From NCBI GenBank assembly GCA_023425455.1, contig JAFACP010000356.1, positions 1 to 5,022 on the forward strand: DNA of 5,022 nucleotides, written 5' to 3'. A model generated the notes under the pieces. That model searched no databases and had not been told where the DNA came from. It worked only from the letters and a program-made list of their open reading frames with translations. The stretch comes from Pseudomonadota bacterium. GTDB lineage: Bacteria > Pseudomonadota > Gammaproteobacteria > Enterobacterales > Enterobacteriaceae. Each line of letters starts with the position of its first letter. Position 1 is the first letter of the stretch. Shown piece after piece: positions 1-4,984 of this stretch. A program made the translations under genes and the position numbers.

Positions 1-515
1 TTGAGCTGCGCTGCGTCAACCGCCGCCTGCGCGGCGCGAATGTCGGCCTGTGCCTGAATGGCGGCCGAACGACGCTGCTCCCACTCCTCACGGGAGACCA
101 CGTTGGTGTTGATCAGTTTATTGGTACGGTTCGCCTCGCTTTGCGCCAGGCTGGCCTGTGTTTTGGCTCTCGCCAGCGTCGCCTGCGCCTGTTCCAGCGC
201 GGCGCGATAGGTTCTGTCATCAATGGTGAACAGCACCTCGCCCTTTTTCACTTCCTGGCCGTCGGTGTAATTCACCTTATCAATGTAGCCGGAGACGCGC
301 GGGCGGAGCTGAACGCTTTCCACCGCTTCAATCCGGCCGTTAAAACTATCCCACTGGCTAATGGATTTCACGACCACGTCAGCGGCACTGACGGCGGGCG
401 CGGGTGGGGCGGCATTTTGCGCGACGCTGTTATCGCACCCGACGAGCAGCACGGAGAGCAACATCACCCCCGTCGCGCTCAGATGAAAATTACCCCAGGT
501 TTTTTGCAGGCTCAT
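1..515 (-). CDS. oqxA: OqxA, periplasmic adaptor lipoprotein of the OqxAB RND multidrug efflux pump (5' part only)
   Basis: Membrane-fusion (adaptor) subunit that links the inner-membrane RND transporter OqxB to an outer-membrane channel. OqxAB is known to export quinoxalines such as olaquindox, fluoroquinolones, chloramphenicol and other drugs. The reverse complement gives 171 residues from MSLQKTWGNF, open to the left edge. I recognise them as OqxA by near-identity to the Klebsiella protein as I recall it. A lipoprotein signal ends in the lipobox LVGC (Cys27). Residues about 68-107 form the first half of the barrel-sandwich/lipoyl domain (RPRVSGYIDKV, then DGQEVKKGEVLFTIDD). From about 103 an Ala/Gln/Arg-rich helical hairpin begins, which the edge cuts. 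An in-frame ATG lies six codons upstream at 533; 515 is preferred because it matches the known OqxA N-terminus and has a weak GCGGA ribosome site 9 bases ahead. The gene is divergent from rarA; oqxB should lie to the left. Confidence 0.93.
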   Translation of the reverse strand, partial: MSLQKTWGNFHLSATGVMLLSVLLVGCDNSVAQNAAPPAPAVSAADVVVKSISQWDSFNGRIEAVESVQLRPRVSGYIDKVNYTDGQEVKKGEVLFTIDDRTYRAALEQAQATLARAKTQASLAQSEANRTNKLINTNVVSREEWEQRRSAAIQAQADIRAAQAAVDAAQL

Positions 516-621
516 TATTTTTATTCCGCTCATTGCAGCCGCCGGGCAAGACACAGCGGGAGACGCTGCGCCACATCCTTTGTCCGGGCTGGCTTAAGGC
601 CATTTGTGTCGTTCATCGCCA

Positions 622-640
622 CAAAACTGTAACAGTTGTG
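622..640. promoter_or_regulatory. 13-bp palindrome in the early transcribed region of oqxA
   Basis: AACTGT-A-ACAGTT at 625-637 is a perfect inverted repeat around one central base. After one mismatch it extends by two more pairs, to 622-640. With the oqxA transcript starting near 652, it would lie about 12-30 bases into the message. The one-base centre cannot form an RNA hairpin, so a DNA operator for a dimeric regulator is the better reading. It does not resemble the two TGCAA-type palindromes further right, nor a LexA box, which needs an 8-base gap between CTGT and ACAG. No binding protein is assigned. Confidence 0.4.
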
Positions 641-658
641 AATACACTATCCGCGGCG

Positions 659-687
659 ATTGTAGGAAGGCGCTTAACTAAGTGCAA
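659..687 (-). promoter_or_regulatory. oqxA sigma70 promoter
   Basis: On the minus strand, -35 TTGCAC (682-687) and -10 TACAAT (659-664, five of six consensus bases) are separated by exactly 17 bases. The predicted start near 652 gives a leader of roughly 137 bases before the oqxA ATG. The -35 hexamer lies inside one arm of the palindrome at 679-704, so a bound repressor would block polymerase. The 17-base spacer and strong -10 make this the best promoter candidate in the shared control region. The start site itself is inferred. Confidence 0.6.
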
Positions 688-704
688 GAATAATTGTTGC
701 ACTT
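679..704 (-). promoter_or_regulatory. Operator-like palindrome 1, over the oqxA -35
   Basis: Perfect 8-bp arms AAGTGCAA (680-687) and TTGCACTT (697-704) surround a 9-base AT-rich spacer. Read on the minus strand from 704 to 679, the site matches the plus-strand site at 754-779 at 22 of 26 positions. One arm contains the oqxA -35 hexamer, which suggests repression. OqxR, the local repressor known for oqxAB in Klebsiella, is the natural candidate; its gene is not in this window and the assignment is inference. Confidence 0.6.
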
Positions 705-714
705 TATGTGCTAT
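696..714 (-). promoter_or_regulatory. marbox-like RarA binding site upstream of oqxA
   Basis: On the minus strand (714 down to 696) the sequence ATAGCACATAAAGTGCAAC fits the MarA/SoxS/Rob/RamA consensus AYnGCACnnWnnRYYAAAY at 12 of 14 specified positions. Its downstream edge is 8 bases from the oqxA -35. RarA belongs to the family that uses such sites and is known to activate oqxAB, and its gene starts 137 bases away, so it is the likely ligand. The site shares bases 696-704 with the palindrome over the -35, so activator and repressor probably exclude each other. Confidence 0.5.
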
Positions 715-739
715 TTGAACCGGGGCGAAAAGACCCGTT

Positions 740-768
740 TTGGGCAGGGAATTAAGTGCAACAATAAA
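740..768 (+). promoter_or_regulatory. Possible rarA promoter (weak)
   Basis: TTGGGC (740-745) and AATAAA (763-768), with a 17-base spacer, are the best-spaced pair I can find ahead of rarA. The first matches three and the second four consensus bases. The palindrome at 751-781 would cover the spacer end and the -10. An alternative -35, TTGCAA at 771-776, sits where the oqxA -35 sits in its own palindrome, but no good -10 lies 16-18 bases after it (CACCTT at 17). The region is sure to contain the rarA promoter; the exact placement is uncertain. Confidence 0.25.
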
Positions 769-781
769 ACTTGCAATTAAT
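751..781 (+). promoter_or_regulatory. Operator-like palindrome 2, on the rarA side
   Basis: Arms TTAAGTGCAA (752-761) and TTGCAATTAA (771-780) pair at 9 of 10 positions across a 9-base spacer, and A751/T781 extends the pairing. Arm, spacer length and AT-rich centre repeat the design of the site at 679-704, in mirror orientation. The centres are about 74 bases apart, close to seven helical turns. It lies 70 bases ahead of the rarA start, so it probably controls rarA. A further half-site (TTAATGCAA, 800-808) with a poor second half follows. Confidence 0.55.
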
Positions 782-850
782 ACCAAAACGCGCCACCTTT
801 TAATGCAACAAACAAAGATACCTTTAAATATGCTGCGTGGGAGTAACCCG

Positions 851-1204
851 ATGAACACTGGCGCGTTTATGCACGATTTACTCGACTGGATCGATAACAA
901 CCTCGATAGCCGGCTGGATATTGAGACCGTCGCCCGGCGATCCGGCTATTCGAAATGGCACCTCCAGCGCCTGTTCAAAGCACATACGGGCTATCCCCTT
1001 GCCGGGTATATTCGCGCACAAAAGCTGCAAAAATCGGTTGAGCGTTTAACCCACAGCGATGAACCGATTTTAAACGTGGCGATCGCGCTGGGCTTTGACT
1101 CTCAGCAGTCCTTCAACCGCAGCTTCAAGCGTCAGTACGGCCAGGCCCCTGGTGCATGGCGGCGAAGTACAGGCGGCCCGACAGCGCAGTCGTTGCGACA
1201 GTAA
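851..1204 (+). CDS. rarA: RarA, AraC-family multidrug-resistance transcriptional activator
   Basis: Small MarA/RamA/SoxS-type activator of 117 residues that consists only of the DNA-binding domain. HTH1 covers about residues 22-47 (LDIETVARRSGYSKWHLQRL; SGYSKWHLQR is the family hallmark). HTH2 covers about 73-104, starting EPILNVAIALGF, with second recognition helix SQQSFNRSFKRQ. Without a ligand-binding domain, such proteins act in proportion to their amount, which implies control at transcription. The start at 851 has GGGAG (839-843) seven bases ahead and fits family length; an in-frame TTG at 740 would add 37 residues unlike the family. Divergent pairing with oqxA identifies it as RarA rather than RamA. 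Known targets in Klebsiella include oqxAB and other efflux genes. No terminator is visible before yebG. Confidence 0.9.
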   Translation: MNTGAFMHDLLDWIDNNLDSRLDIETVARRSGYSKWHLQRLFKAHTGYPLAGYIRAQKLQKSVERLTHSDEPILNVAIALGFDSQQSFNRSFKRQYGQAPGAWRRSTGGPTAQSLRQ

Positions 1205-1212
1205 CGCAGATT

Positions 1213-1241
1213 TTGCTGTAACATAAACCCGGAACTGTTAT
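1213..1241 (+). promoter_or_regulatory. yebG promoter
   Basis: -35 TTGCTG (1213-1218) and -10 TGTTAT (1236-1241, four of six) are 17 bases apart, and the LexA box begins at the last base of the -10. A second -10-like hexamer, TATAAA (1246-1251), lies within the LexA box but lacks a well-spaced -35. Either choice puts LexA over the start region, as expected for an SOS gene. Confidence 0.5.
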
Positions 1242-1260
1242 GCTGTATAAAAATACAGTG
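1241..1260 (+). promoter_or_regulatory. LexA box (SOS operator) of yebG
   Basis: CTGT-ATAAAAAT-ACAG at 1243-1258 has both conserved half-sites with the exact 8-base AT-rich gap. The flanking bases (TG before, TG after) differ little from the E. coli 20-bp consensus. It ends 12 bases before the yebG start codon. LexA bound here would repress yebG until RecA-triggered LexA cleavage after DNA damage, as known for yebG in E. coli. Confidence 0.93.
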
Positions 1261-1272
1261 AAAGGGGGCGTA

Positions 1273-1581
1273 ATGGCTGTTGAAACAAAATTTGTTGTCG
1301 TACGAAAAGGTGAAGAGAAAATGACATTTGCCAGCAAGAAAGAGGCTGACGCTCACGACAAACTCCTTGATATGGCAGAAGCGTTCACCGACTGGCTGTT
1401 GCAAAGCGGAGTGCAGATGGACGACACGCAGGCTGAGGATCTTGGGCTGTATCTCGCCGGGCAGAAAGAGGCTGTGCAGCATATTCTGCGTACCAGCAAA
1501 CGTCCTGAGCCCTCAATGACAGCAGATAAAACAGAAGATCCCGCTGACACCAAAAAAATCAGAGCGGTGAAAGCGGCCTGA
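1273..1581 (+). CDS. yebG: YebG, SOS-inducible DNA-damage protein
   Basis: 102-residue cytoplasmic protein of the YebG family; the E. coli member is slightly shorter (96 residues). The N-terminal block MAVETKFVVVRKGEEKMTFA followed by SKKEADAHDKLLDMAE is the family signature; the helical middle runs to about residue 73. The C-terminal tail (about 74-102) is charged and low in complexity and is the part that varies between species. The molecular function of YebG is not established; it is known as a LexA-regulated gene induced by DNA damage. The start at 1273 is supported by AGGGGG (1263-1268) just upstream and by the family N-terminus. A longer reading from 1240 would begin upstream of the LexA box and is rejected. 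The gene lies 68 bases after rarA on the same strand and ends at a strong terminator. Confidence 0.94.
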   Translation: MAVETKFVVVRKGEEKMTFASKKEADAHDKLLDMAEAFTDWLLQSGVQMDDTQAEDLGLYLAGQKEAVQHILRTSKRPEPSMTADKTEDPADTKKIRAVKAA

Positions 1582-1604
1582 AGGCCTGAAAAATCATCAC
1601 CGGT

Positions 1605-1636
1605 GCCGTAAGCCGAAAACGTCTTACGGCTTTTTT
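1605..1636 (+). terminator. Intrinsic terminator of yebG
   Basis: GCCGTAAG (1605-1612) and CTTACGGC (1623-1630) form a perfect 8-bp stem with a 10-base loop, followed directly by six T residues (1631-1636). It begins 23 bases after the yebG stop and would end both yebG transcripts and any read-through from rarA. Confidence 0.9.
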
Positions 1637-2023
1637 GTTGTCTGCAGCAATCCCCTCAAATATCTGCAGTAGGGGAACGCTGGCAAATTCGTTTTGTGTC
1701 GGGGGGCGGAGTTGCCGGTATTTTGTTGCTGGAAGGGCAGGGACCTGGGTCAGGCTCAAAAGAGTGGTTTACTCAATTTAGCTATCTGGAAATATAAATG
1801 TCACTCCTTACTAATACTCCGTGTACTACAAATCAAGCGTAATGCATTTCAAATAATAGTCATCTGCCTGGCTCCACGCCTGTAGGCTATTAAGGCCATA
1901 ACGTGAGGATAGGATAGCCTTCACAACTCGGGATATTCACCCTTTGTCGCTGCAGTGAATCAGGCGCAGCGCAGCGGAGTACAGACAGGTGTCACTCTTT
2001 TCATCACTAATCTGCCGTGAATC
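1637..2023. other. Intergenic stretch with no recognisable gene
   Basis: This stretch separates the convergent ends of yebG and the hydrolase gene. Bases 1781-1860 are clearly AT-rich (26 G/C in 80) against the GC-rich surroundings. One plus-strand frame stays open from 1612 to a TAA at 1792-1794. Its GTG at 1696 would give about 32 residues ending in WFTQFSYLEI, with no clear ribosome site and no family I recognise; it may be a relic or chance. AGGCTAT (1884-1890) and ATAGCCT (1914-1920) form a 7-bp inverted repeat with a 23-base gap and no T-run. I see no terminator for the hydrolase gene here. No small RNA can be supported. Confidence 0.4.
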
Positions 2024-2941
2024 TCAAGACCCGCCCATCGATGCCAGAATCCGAAGCCAATACTCATATCTTCCTGGCCAAAACAGGGTCTGCGTACCGG
2101 CTTTTCCCATGCCAAAGCCGTGCCCGCCAGTCGGGTAGCGGTACATTTCCACGGGAACATGATGGGTTTTGCAGGCGGCGTACATCAGCTGCGAGTTATG
2201 TGGATCGGAAAGCGGATCATCCCCGGCCTGCACAAGAAAGCAGGGCGGCGTGTCTGCCGTCACGGCATTCTGCACCGACCATGCGGCTTCTTCGGCCACT
2301 GTCGCCCCCCGGCCAATCAAAATGTGATGCGTTGAGGTATGGCTATAGGGTCTTTCCAGCGTCACGATAGGGTAAATCAGCGCCGCGCCGTCAGGCCTGG
2401 CACTGAGCGAGTCTCGCTCATCCTGCGCCGCGTAGGTGCGAAAATCAGGCCGGGTTGCCGCCATCCCCATCAGATGCCCACCCGCTGAAAACCCCAGGAC
2501 GCTCACCCGCTGTTCCCGCTGGCGGATGATCCTCAACGCCCGCTGTGCGTCCTGGAGCGCGACCCGGCTGCCGTCGTGCCAGCCCTCGCCGGGCAGGCGA
2601 TAAATGAGAATATAAGCCGTATAGCCGCGGGCGTTGAGCCACTTTGCTGCGGGCAGCGCCTCTTTGCCGAGCTGGATTTGCCTGTAGCCGCCTCCTGCCG
2701 CGATCAGCACCGCGCGCCCGTTGGGAAAAGGGGAGGGCATAAGGCGCAGACCCGGCGTAGCGATGTTTCGCAATGCGCCGGAAGCGGAGACGATCCGCGT
2801 CCCGGTGGGCCCGCCGCCGCCCGGTGGCGTCCCGTGCCAGAGAGGGATCTCTGCGCCGGTTTCTGCAGAGGGAAGGGCAAATGCGTGGCGGGCGGTGGCC
2901 GTTGCGGCAGCTATGCCCAGCAGAAAATGGCGGCGGTTCAT
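2024..2941 (-). CDS. Exported alpha/beta hydrolase (esterase-like), probable Tat substrate
   Basis: 305 residues. The N-terminus MNRRHFLLGI has a twin-arginine motif (RRxFL), then a hydrophobic Ala-rich stretch and an A-F-A site (20-22), so export through Tat to the periplasm is likely. The mature part is an alpha/beta hydrolase of the acetylxylan-esterase/BD-FAE-like type. It shows an oxyanion-loop GGGY (83-86), nucleophile elbow G-F-S-A-G-G-H with Ser152, acid Asp241/Asp242 in QAGDDPLSD, and His274 in GGHGF. The catalytic triad is therefore complete. The natural substrate is unknown; carboxyl-ester or sugar-acetyl hydrolysis is inference. The start at 2941 has GGAG (2949-2952) seven bases ahead and opens with the signal peptide; the frame runs open further upstream into the preceding gene but without protein-like character. 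It lies 139 bases downstream of the GGDEF gene on the same strand and may be cotranscribed with it. Confidence 0.85.
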   Translation of the reverse strand: MNRRHFLLGIAAATATARHAFALPSAETGAEIPLWHGTPPGGGGPTGTRIVSASGALRNIATPGLRLMPSPFPNGRAVLIAAGGGYRQIQLGKEALPAAKWLNARGYTAYILIYRLPGEGWHDGSRVALQDAQRALRIIRQREQRVSVLGFSAGGHLMGMAATRPDFRTYAAQDERDSLSARPDGAALIYPIVTLERPYSHTSTHHILIGRGATVAEEAAWSVQNAVTADTPPCFLVQAGDDPLSDPHNSQLMYAACKTHHVPVEMYRYPTGGHGFGMGKAGTQTLFWPGRYEYWLRILASMGGS

Positions 2942-3029
2942 GCGGTGTCTCCGGTGGGGAACCCACCCCAGTAAAGCAGGAAACCGGGTAAGCGTGCGCA
3001 AGCATTTGCGTACAACTGTGTCCGCCCCC

Positions 3030-3049
3030 GCCGTCGCACGGCGACCGGC
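3030..3049 (-). other. GC-rich hairpin between the GGDEF and hydrolase genes
   Basis: On the minus strand GTCGC-CGT-GCGAC forms a tight 5-bp stem, and flanking GCC/GGC can add three pairs around a bulged G. A G-rich run follows instead of T residues, so it is not an intrinsic terminator. It could act as an RNA-processing or stability element in a joint transcript, or be a by-product of GC-rich sequence. No separate promoter for the hydrolase is evident in the 139-base gap. Confidence 0.25.
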
Positions 3050-3080
3050 GTGGTGTTGGCAGACAGGCAATCCGTCTGAG

Positions 3081-4865
3081 CTAGCCCGCCTCCAGCATGC
3101 CGAAGCTGACAATTCGCGCGCGCCCCAGCTCTTTTGCCCGGTACAGCGCCACATCCGCCGCCCGCAGCAGATTGTCGCTCTGGGCGTGCTGCGGGTAGCT
3201 GGCGATACCGATAGACACATCAACGGGGCCAATCTCAGACAAACCATAGCGCAGCGTCAGGGCATGCACCCCGTTATAGATTTCCGTCGCGCAGGCGTGG
3301 GCGCCCGCTTCGTCGGTATCATTCAGCAGCGCGAGGAACTCCTCTCCCCCGTAGCGGAAGGCCATTCCGGTGTCATGAGCCGCGCGCTGAACAATCGCTG
3401 CCACGCTTTTGATCACCTGGTCGCCCGCCTCATGGCCGAAGCGGTCATTGATGCTCTTGAAGTGATCGATACCGATCATCAGGCAGCTTAGCGGCTGGTT
3501 ATTGCGTATCGCCTGGGTCATTTGCGTGCGCAGCGTATCTTCCAGATGATGGCGGTTGCGCAGGCCGGTCAGCGGGTCGAACAGGGCTTTCTCCAGCAGG
3601 GCGTCGCGCAGACGCTGGTTCGCCAGCGCCAGCCCCAGCGCTTCGGCCATCAGCTCCAGATAGGCGCGGGAAGGCGCGGTCTCCGGGGTGATGTTCTGGA
3701 ACGAGAGCAGGCCGATCGCCTCGCCCTGGGCGATCAGCGGAATGCACAATGTGTCGTTCGCGTGAGATTCCGGCAGGTGATAGCAGGCAATATCCGGCTC
3801 GCCGTTGACCGGCGGGTGGCTCTGCCCGCGTCGTACCGCCCAGCAGGCATCCGGGTGGAACGGCGCCTGCTGGTCGTCAGGTGAGGGCCAGCTGGCCACG
3901 CCGCGCATCTGCCACGGATCGCGATCGAGAATAAAGAGCTGCCCGGCAATGCCGGGGGCAATATTGGGTGCAAACAGCTCCGCCACGTTAACCACGTCGG
4001 AAAAGCTCTCGCAGCCCTGCAGGCGCTGGGTCATGCGCGCCAGCAGCTCGCGAATGGCCCAGTCGGCATCGCGTTCTCTCTCCAGCCGCTGCCGCGCCAG
4101 GCCGTTTTCGCGGAAGATGCGGATCGCCTGCGCCATATCGCCGATCTCATCGATCTGGTTAAAGTTGGGCGTTTCGACAGCATAGTCCTGCGAGGCCAGC
4201 CGGTGAACGACGTCGCTCAGGCGCACCACCGGGCGCAGAACGCGGCGTTTTAAAATAAAGCCCAGCACAAATAAAAACAGCAGGGCGGTTACCCCCACCA
4301 TCACTTCCGAGACGGTGCGCAGCATTTTCGATTTTTGCGTCGCATCCTGAACGGCGGTCTGCGCCCGCCTGTCGAGCATCTGGCGAAAATGATCAATCTG
4401 GTTTTGCGCGCGCTCCAGCTCCTTTTCATAGGCCTCGCCGTACAGCAGGGCCACCGCCTGCTGTGACCCTCCCTGCGCGATATTCGACAGCGCGCTTTGC
4501 TGCTCGTCCTGCAGTTCGGCAATAATCTGTAACCCCTCATGCAGCAGCGCCAGCTCTTCCCCCGACGCGCCGTTATCTTTCAGCGCCGCCAGCCGCTGTT
4601 CAATGCCCGTCAGGGTGTTCTCTTTTTGCTGATACTCCGCAAGCACGGCGGGGGCTTTTTTGATGACGTACAGGCGTGCAAGGTCGGACTGCTCCCAGGC
4701 ATCCGTCTCAACCGCGTTCGTGAGCTGGTCGAACTGCTGTCGCTGCGCAACGGCCTGACGCTCGACGTTATCGGCGTGAGAGGCCATCAGCATGACCACG
4801 CCGGAGGCAATCGTCAGGCAGACCGTTGCGCCGTATGCCCAGTTAGTTATCGTGGCGATTCTCAC
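3081..4865 (-). CDS. Membrane-bound HAMP-GAF-GGDEF protein (putative diguanylate cyclase, altered metal site)
   Basis: 594 residues. Segments in order: a short cytoplasmic end; TM1 about 10-28; a periplasmic helical sensor about 29-186 resembling four-helix-bundle input domains; TM2 about 187-205; HAMP about 205-258; GAF about 280-415; GGDEF about 426-590. Diguanylate cyclases make cyclic di-GMP from two GTP. Present are DPLTGLRNR (430-438), substrate-binding Asn473 and Asp482, and the GGEEF loop 506-510. Gap-free counting against PleD puts Gly465 where the metal-binding Asp327 is expected (MIGIDHFK instead of the usual D-x-D-x-F-K). PleD's RxxD inhibitory site corresponds to His497...Gly500 and is missing. 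The protein may thus be weakly active, inactive, or a GTP-binding sensor. The start is GTG (4863-4865) with AGGA (4873-4876) seven bases ahead. No specific dgc name is assigned. Confidence 0.9.
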   Translation of the reverse strand: MRIATITNWAYGATVCLTIASGVVMLMASHADNVERQAVAQRQQFDQLTNAVETDAWEQSDLARLYVIKKAPAVLAEYQQKENTLTGIEQRLAALKDNGASGEELALLHEGLQIIAELQDEQQSALSNIAQGGSQQAVALLYGEAYEKELERAQNQIDHFRQMLDRRAQTAVQDATQKSKMLRTVSEVMVGVTALLFLFVLGFILKRRVLRPVVRLSDVVHRLASQDYAVETPNFNQIDEIGDMAQAIRIFRENGLARQRLERERDADWAIRELLARMTQRLQGCESFSDVVNVAELFAPNIAPGIAGQLFILDRDPWQMRGVASWPSPDDQQAPFHPDACWAVRRGQSHPPVNGEPDIACYHLPESHANDTLCIPLIAQGEAIGLLSFQNITPETAPSRAYLELMAEALGLALANQRLRDALLEKALFDPLTGLRNRHHLEDTLRTQMTQAIRNNQPLSCLMIGIDHFKSINDRFGHEAGDQVIKSVAAIVQRAAHDTGMAFRYGGEEFLALLNDTDEAGAHACATEIYNGVHALTLRYGLSEIGPVDVSIGIASYPQHAQSDNLLRAADVALYRAKELGRARIVSFGMLEAG

Positions 4866-4907
4866 CTGATGATCCTTTTACGACGGGAGTGGGATAGCAT
4901 TTTTCAC

Positions 4908-4913
4908 ATTATA
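4908..4913 (-). promoter_or_regulatory. -10 element of the GGDEF gene promoter
   Basis: Perfect TATAAT on the minus strand, preceded by C (CTATAAT), 42 bases ahead of the GTG start. No acceptable -35 lies 16-18 bases upstream (ATCACC at 17). A C just before the -10 together with a poor -35 is the pattern seen in sigma-S-dependent promoters, so stationary-phase control is possible; an activator-dependent sigma70 promoter is the alternative. Confidence 0.5.
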
Positions 4914-4936
4914 GAAAACGTTTGATTTTTGGTGAT

Positions 4937-4959
4937 AAAAAAGGCGGCACAGTGCCGCC
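4937..4959 (-). terminator. Intrinsic terminator of the gene at the right edge
   Basis: On the minus strand GGCGGCA-CTG-TGCCGCC (4959-4943) is a perfect 7-bp GC-rich stem with a 3-base loop, followed by six T residues (4942-4937). It lies 25 bases after the TGA of the partial reading frame at the right edge and insulates the GGDEF gene from upstream transcription. On the plus strand there is no T-run, so it works in one direction. Confidence 0.9.
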
Positions 4960-4984
4960 GGGTGTGATGATTATCGACCGTGGA

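Noticed and set aside
490..576. 28-codon upstream frame in the oqxA leader, overlapping the oqxA start
   Set aside because: The AAAGG directly abuts its ATG, leaving no proper spacing, and the peptide has no recognisable attenuation-type codon pattern.
798..828. Third operator copy near rarA
   Set aside because: The left half (TTAATGCAA) fits, but the right half matches only about six of ten positions and the spacing to site 2 (about 47 bases) is out of phase. At most it is a half-site.
740..850. N-terminal extension of rarA from TTG at 740
   Set aside because: It would translate across the promoter and operator region. The ATG at 851 has a good ribosome site and matches family length.
613..900. 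Minus-strand 95-codon frame across the control region
   Set aside because: It runs through the promoter and operator region and the start of rarA and resembles no known protein.
1240..1272. Upstream start for yebG
   Set aside because: It would begin upstream of the LexA box and start region; the YebG family begins MAVE at 1273.
1884..1920. Inverted repeat AGGCTAT...ATAGCCT as a terminator for the hydrolase gene
   Set aside because: The 23-base gap is large and no T-run follows on either strand.
2942..3247. 102-residue upstream extension of the hydrolase frame on the minus strand
   Set aside because: It overlaps the end of the GGDEF gene and is Arg/Cys-rich without protein character. The Tat signal peptide and a good GGAG site place the start at 2941.
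2721..3491. Long plus-strand open frame (256 codons)
   Set aside because: It lies antisense to the hydrolase and GGDEF genes, both of which have clear domain motifs. It is a by-product of GC-rich codon use.
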